This document shows positions 59,630-64,000 of a stretch of 64,000 nt of DNA, piece after piece. Origin of the DNA: Cherax quadricarinatus (Eukaryota > Arthropoda > Malacostraca > Decapoda > Parastacidae); contig NC_091311.1 in the NCBI RefSeq assembly GCF_038502225.1, positions 27,857,122 to 27,921,121 of the forward strand, written 5' to 3'. Positions within the stretch are counted from its first letter, which is position 1. Each line of letters begins with the position of its first letter. The notes beneath the pieces are model-generated. The model was not told where the DNA came from. It ran no database searches and saw nothing but the letters and a program-made list of their open reading frames with translations. The position numbers and the translations under genes are program-made.

Positions 59630-59679
59630 AAAGACTGAATAATAAAGTTGACTGATTTTCTTCAGATAATCAACAAAGA

Positions 59680-60065
59680 AAAGTCCGAAGAATATAAGTA
59701 AAAAAAAAAGTAAATGAAAATTCCGAAGAAAGACTTAATTAAAAAGTCTGAAGTAAGACTTAATAAAAAAAATATAAAATTAAACATCATAAGGAAAGTC
59801 TGAAATAATGCTCAATAAATATGCCAGAAATAAGACTTAATGCAAAAAGTCTGAAATAAAACTTAATACAACAAGTATGCAAAAAGACTTAATAAGATAC
59901 AAGTCTGGATTAAGACTAATATAATATTTTTTGTTCTGCAATAACACTTAATAAAATATAAGTCTGAAGCAAAACTTAATAAAAAAAAGTCTGCAGTAAG
60001 ACTTAATTAAAAAAAGCCTGAAATAAGACTTAATAAAACAAAAGTCTTAAATAAGACTTAAGCTG
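59680..60065. repeat. Degenerate ~25-bp repeat with an internal dyad
   Basis: Units contain AAGTCTGAAATAAGACTTAA, in which AAGTCT and AGACTT can pair. Unit length and A-runs vary. About 15 copies, strongly A-rich on the plus strand. Confidence 0.82.
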
Positions 60066-60159
60066 GAACGAGGGTGGCGGCGTGGCTGGCCTGGGTCAAC
60101 TTAACTAAGTTGCTACTATCCCTCCAGGCCAGTCTCGTGAGGTAAACTTGGCCAAAGTT

Positions 60160-60545
60160 CACTCAAGTTCACTCACCACTCACTCATCACGCACTCGTGG
60201 GTTCACTCACCACTTACTCGTCACGCACTCGTGGGTTCGCTTACCACTTACTCATCACGCACTCGTGGATCCACTCACCACTTACTCATCACGCACTTGT
60301 GGGTCCACTCACCACTTACTCATCACGCACTTGTGGGTCCACTCACCACTTACTCATCACGCACTTGTGGGTCCACTCACCACTTACTCGTCACGCACTC
60401 GTGGGTTCACTCACCACTTACTCATCACGCACTCGTGGATCCACTTACCACTTACTCATCACGCACTCGTGGATCCACTCACCACTTACTCGTCACGCAC
60501 TCGTGGGTTCACTCACCACTTACTCATTACTCACATTTGGGTTTC
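60160..60545. repeat. 34-bp minisatellite (about 11 units)
   Basis: Core CACTTACTCATCACGCACTC followed by GTGGGTCCACTCAC. ORFs reading HHLLITHSW in three frames are period artefacts, since 34 is not divisible by three and the unit lacks stops. Confidence 0.94.
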
Positions 60546-61293
<748 letters not shown>

Positions 61294-61314
61294 TTTCATG
61301 TACACATAAGGCAG

Positions 61315-61985
61315 TCAATTTTTACATCATATGTAACATATGTTATTGGCATCTTAGAGTATGCAGCACCAGCAGGGAACCCACACATGACCAAGACTGG
61401 GAAAAAGTAAAATCATTTGCAACAAGAATACAAAGGCACAATACCATGACTGGAACAACACACAAATAACCCGCAAGTAAAAGACAGAAGAAAGAAACTT
61501 ACGACGACGTTTCGGCCCAACTTGGGCGATTAACCAGTCATACTAGTTAATATGGGCTAGTCAATGATCCTAGTCGGACTGAAATGTTACCTTCTCCTAT
61601 GTACGGGTTATTTGTGTATTTTGAAACAAGATTAACTCCAGAACTAACGTTGTTGAACTAAAAGAGACTAAAAGAGAAGAACCTGATAACATTGAAATAT
61701 GAAAGAACTTGAGAAGATACGAATATGACGTGAAAGAGTCTAGAGGTGGGAAACAGGTACACGAGGGCACAGTTCGCAATTAAAAACAGAGGAAATATTT
61801 ATTCAAACTGATCGGGAAGTGGAATGAACTGAATGAAGAGGTAGTAGAGGCAGGCTTCATGCAAGGCTTCAAGAAGAGCTACGACATGGCTCGCGAGATA
61901 GGAGGGTTTGATGCCTGTAACGGCCCGTTAGGAGGCAGGGCTAGAATAGCAGATGAGCACACATATTACCCCTGCTCAGTGTACA
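61315..61985 (+). mobile_element. CR1 fragment (copy 6), old, with a nested insertion
   Basis: A degraded plus-strand CR1. GGCATCTTAGAGTATGCAGC and AACCCACACATGACCAAGA match the LEYAAPVWNPH region. After the nested insertion come CAAGATTAACTCCAGAACTA, AGAGGCAGGCTTCATGCAAG and GAAGAGCTACGACATGGCTC (SFKKRYD region). The start lies within about 30 bp of the (CA)n tract. Confidence 0.8.
61430..61620. mobile_element. 191-bp non-autonomous insert in CR1 copy 6
   Basis: The interval is flanked by an imperfect 13-bp direct repeat, TTGCAACAAGAAT (61417-61429) and TTGAAACAAGATT (61621-61633). CR1 homology resumes across it, which marks it as an insertion. Inside are a perfect 14-bp inverted pair ACACAAATAACCCG (61460) and CGGGTTATTTGTGT (61604), and the motif CGACGACGTTTCGG. 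It could be a MITE or a small SINE-like element. No coding capacity. Confidence 0.72.
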
Positions 61986-62049
61986 GCATAGTTGTTTATG
62001 CAACAATAAGTAGAAGGGAGACTGCGAAGGAGGAAGGGAGAAAGTAGAA

Positions 62050-62396
62050 AGGGGGGGGGGTCACTGGGGGGAAGGATTAAGGGAGGAACCGAGGGAGGGA
62101 AAAAGGGTAGAAGAGAGAGAGAGAGAGGGGGATAAAGAAATCATGGGAGAGGTGGAAGGGAGAGATGGGTGGTGTGGAAGTAATTAGGAGAAGGTAGGAG
62201 AAACGAGAGAGAAAAGAGGGAGAAAGAAAAAAAGAGAAAGAGAGTGCAATAAGGCGAGTCAGAGAAAGAATGAATGGAGGGAGGGAGGGGGGAGAGAGAG
62301 GAATGGATGGATGGATGAAAGGAGAGAGGTAGGGAGGGAATGGGAAGGGAGGGGGAGGGAAAGAGAGGGATGGGAGTGAAGGAGGAGAAACTATTG
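62050..62396. repeat. Polypurine tract (GA-rich)
   Basis: About 350 bp that are nearly all purine on the plus strand, with GGGAGG and AGAGAG runs but no fixed period. A minus-strand P/S/L ORF over it is an artefact of composition. Confidence 0.75.
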
Positions 62397-62507
62397 GTAA
62401 AGCCTGGGTGAAGAGGTCGAGGTCATCCTTGAGTGAGGTAGACAGCGCATGATGAAGGAAGAGATATTGGTACTGGAGTCTCCCTCGTGACATATACTCC
62501 TGGGCAC
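62397..62507 (-). CDS. Weak candidate exon (possible phosphatase-like peptide)
   Basis: On the minus strand a long CT tract ends in CCTTGTCAG at 62510-62508, a strong acceptor-like signal. It is followed by an open frame containing AQEYMSRGRLQYQYLFLHHA and then STSLKDDLDLF. The string QYLFLHHAL is reminiscent of the Q-loop region of receptor-type tyrosine phosphatases (QYxFxHxAL). No donor site is seen at the right end, the catalytic parts of a phosphatase are not found nearby, and the CT tract could be only a microsatellite. The family suggestion is speculative. Confidence 0.22.
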
Positions 62508-62514
62508 CTGACAA

Positions 62515-63192
62515 GGAGAAGGAGGAGGAGGAGGAGGAAGAGCAACATCAGAAGCAGGAACAGCAGGAGAAGCAGGAACAGCAGGTGGAGCAGGAGGGGG
62601 CATGATCAAGCCCACACAGTAAACTTTACCAATCAAAACACTCGTTATTTAACCCACAGCACTTATGAAACCTATTCTCAAGACAACTAAAACTGCCCCT
62701 CGTGTGAGGACATTCAACACAAGGGAAGAAGGCTCGAACCTCCGTCCTCTCACCACCACACAGAAACTCAACCCTCGCAGCCAAGACCACTTTACCATAT
62801 ACATTCCGTACCCTCACTTCAAGACCAAATTTGAATTTAATCCACCCAAAAAGAAAGAGAAAAACTTCATGGCGTATTCTACTAAAGTTGTTATTTGCAT
62901 TCCAGGAGAAGGGAAATATGTTTGAATATTCCAGGCAAGAATATATGATTCCAGAGGGAATATATTTCGTGATGTTGGTCCGGGTGGTGGTCCTCACTTA
63001 TCATTTCGTAAAGTGTTGAAATTTAAAATATAATTTTTTTTTGGGTTATTGCCTCTCTATTGTGATACATATCGGCGATAATCATATATACTATGCGTAT
63101 ATATGGAATCCATTATACGCATATGCATTGTGCAAATGCACATATAAACACACTGAGCCTATACAACAATAGCCTACATATGCATTTCATAT
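62515..63192. other. Unique stretch, no gene seen
   Basis: GAGGAG triplets at 62517-62560, then mixed sequence. A 123-codon minus-strand ORF (62997-62626) has no domain I recognise. GGTTCGAGCC at about 62740 (minus) resembles a B box but has no paired A box that I could find. Confidence 0.5.
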
Positions 63193-63210
63193 ATATATAT
63201 ATATATATAT
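63193..63210. repeat. Short (TA)n tract
   Basis: About 18-20 bp of TA immediately left of the TIR element. Confidence 0.9.
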
Positions 63211-63897
<687 letters not shown>

Positions 63898-64000
63898 GTC
63901 GTGCCGAATATGTAAAACTGGTCAATTAGCAAGAACTCATTTAAAATTAAGTCCTTACTAAAATTTACTCTTATACGTTTAAAGATATATTTTTTTTATT
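63898..64000. mobile_element. TIR element, inverted copy, cut by the window edge
   Basis: It starts with the same GTCGTGCCGAATA terminus and continues TGTAAAACTGGTCAATTAGC. This is the reverse complement of the right end of 63211-63598, so the two copies are in opposite orientation, about 300 bp apart. Confidence 0.85.

Noticed and set aside
62735..62750. Second SINE at a minus-strand GGTTCGAGCC
   Set aside because: The B box is imperfect and no A box is found at the expected distance.

Overview
This window is non-coding, repeat-saturated DNA from an animal nuclear genome. The retrotransposon families, the very long dinucleotide tracts and the dense minisatellites best fit a decapod crustacean such as a crayfish or shrimp. 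That placement is inferred from remembered repeat families, not from a search. There are no bacterial-type operons, rRNA genes or CRISPR arrays, and no complete host gene.

Layout. 1-6044 is a 23-bp minisatellite. 6045-11010 holds a degraded TIR element, a TA tract, a nearly full-length but broken antisense CR1-type LINE and a TG tract. 11645-19484 holds three successive minisatellites with 28-, 30- and 21-bp units. 19481-26135 holds a decayed antisense RTE-like LINE followed by a plus-strand L2/Daphne-like LINE with one intact 984-codon endonuclease-reverse transcriptase ORF, the only apparently functional protein gene here. 26136-27800 has microsatellites and one well-supported candidate host exon on the minus strand. 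27815-32150 is a 20-bp minisatellite. 32150-44800 is a mosaic of simple repeats, small minisatellites, foldback (long-palindrome) elements, an RNase H-bearing LINE relic and CR1 fragments. 44925-47362 has 14-, 30- and 24-bp arrays. 47483-53472 is a 25-bp minisatellite. 53602-64000 has more CR1 fragments, an array that appears to have grown from a CR1 3' tail, a tRNA-derived SINE, small minisatellites and a pair of inverted TIR elements inside TA tracts.

How the parts relate. By rough addition, tandem repeats of about 18 families plus microsatellites fill close to half the window. Six CR1 copies or fragments sit beside AC/TG tracts. In the five with a visible 5' junction, the truncated 5' end abuts a sense-strand (CA)n tract. 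The CR1 3' ends finish in AGGTGAGTACA-type tails that run into (AC)n. TA tracts repeatedly sit between LINE ends and TIR elements. The most interesting theme is therefore retrotransposon ends being inserted into, or giving rise to, micro- and minisatellites. I found no convincing new enzymatic or defence system. Almost all long open frames come from arrays whose unit length is divisible by three, or from dinucleotide tracts.
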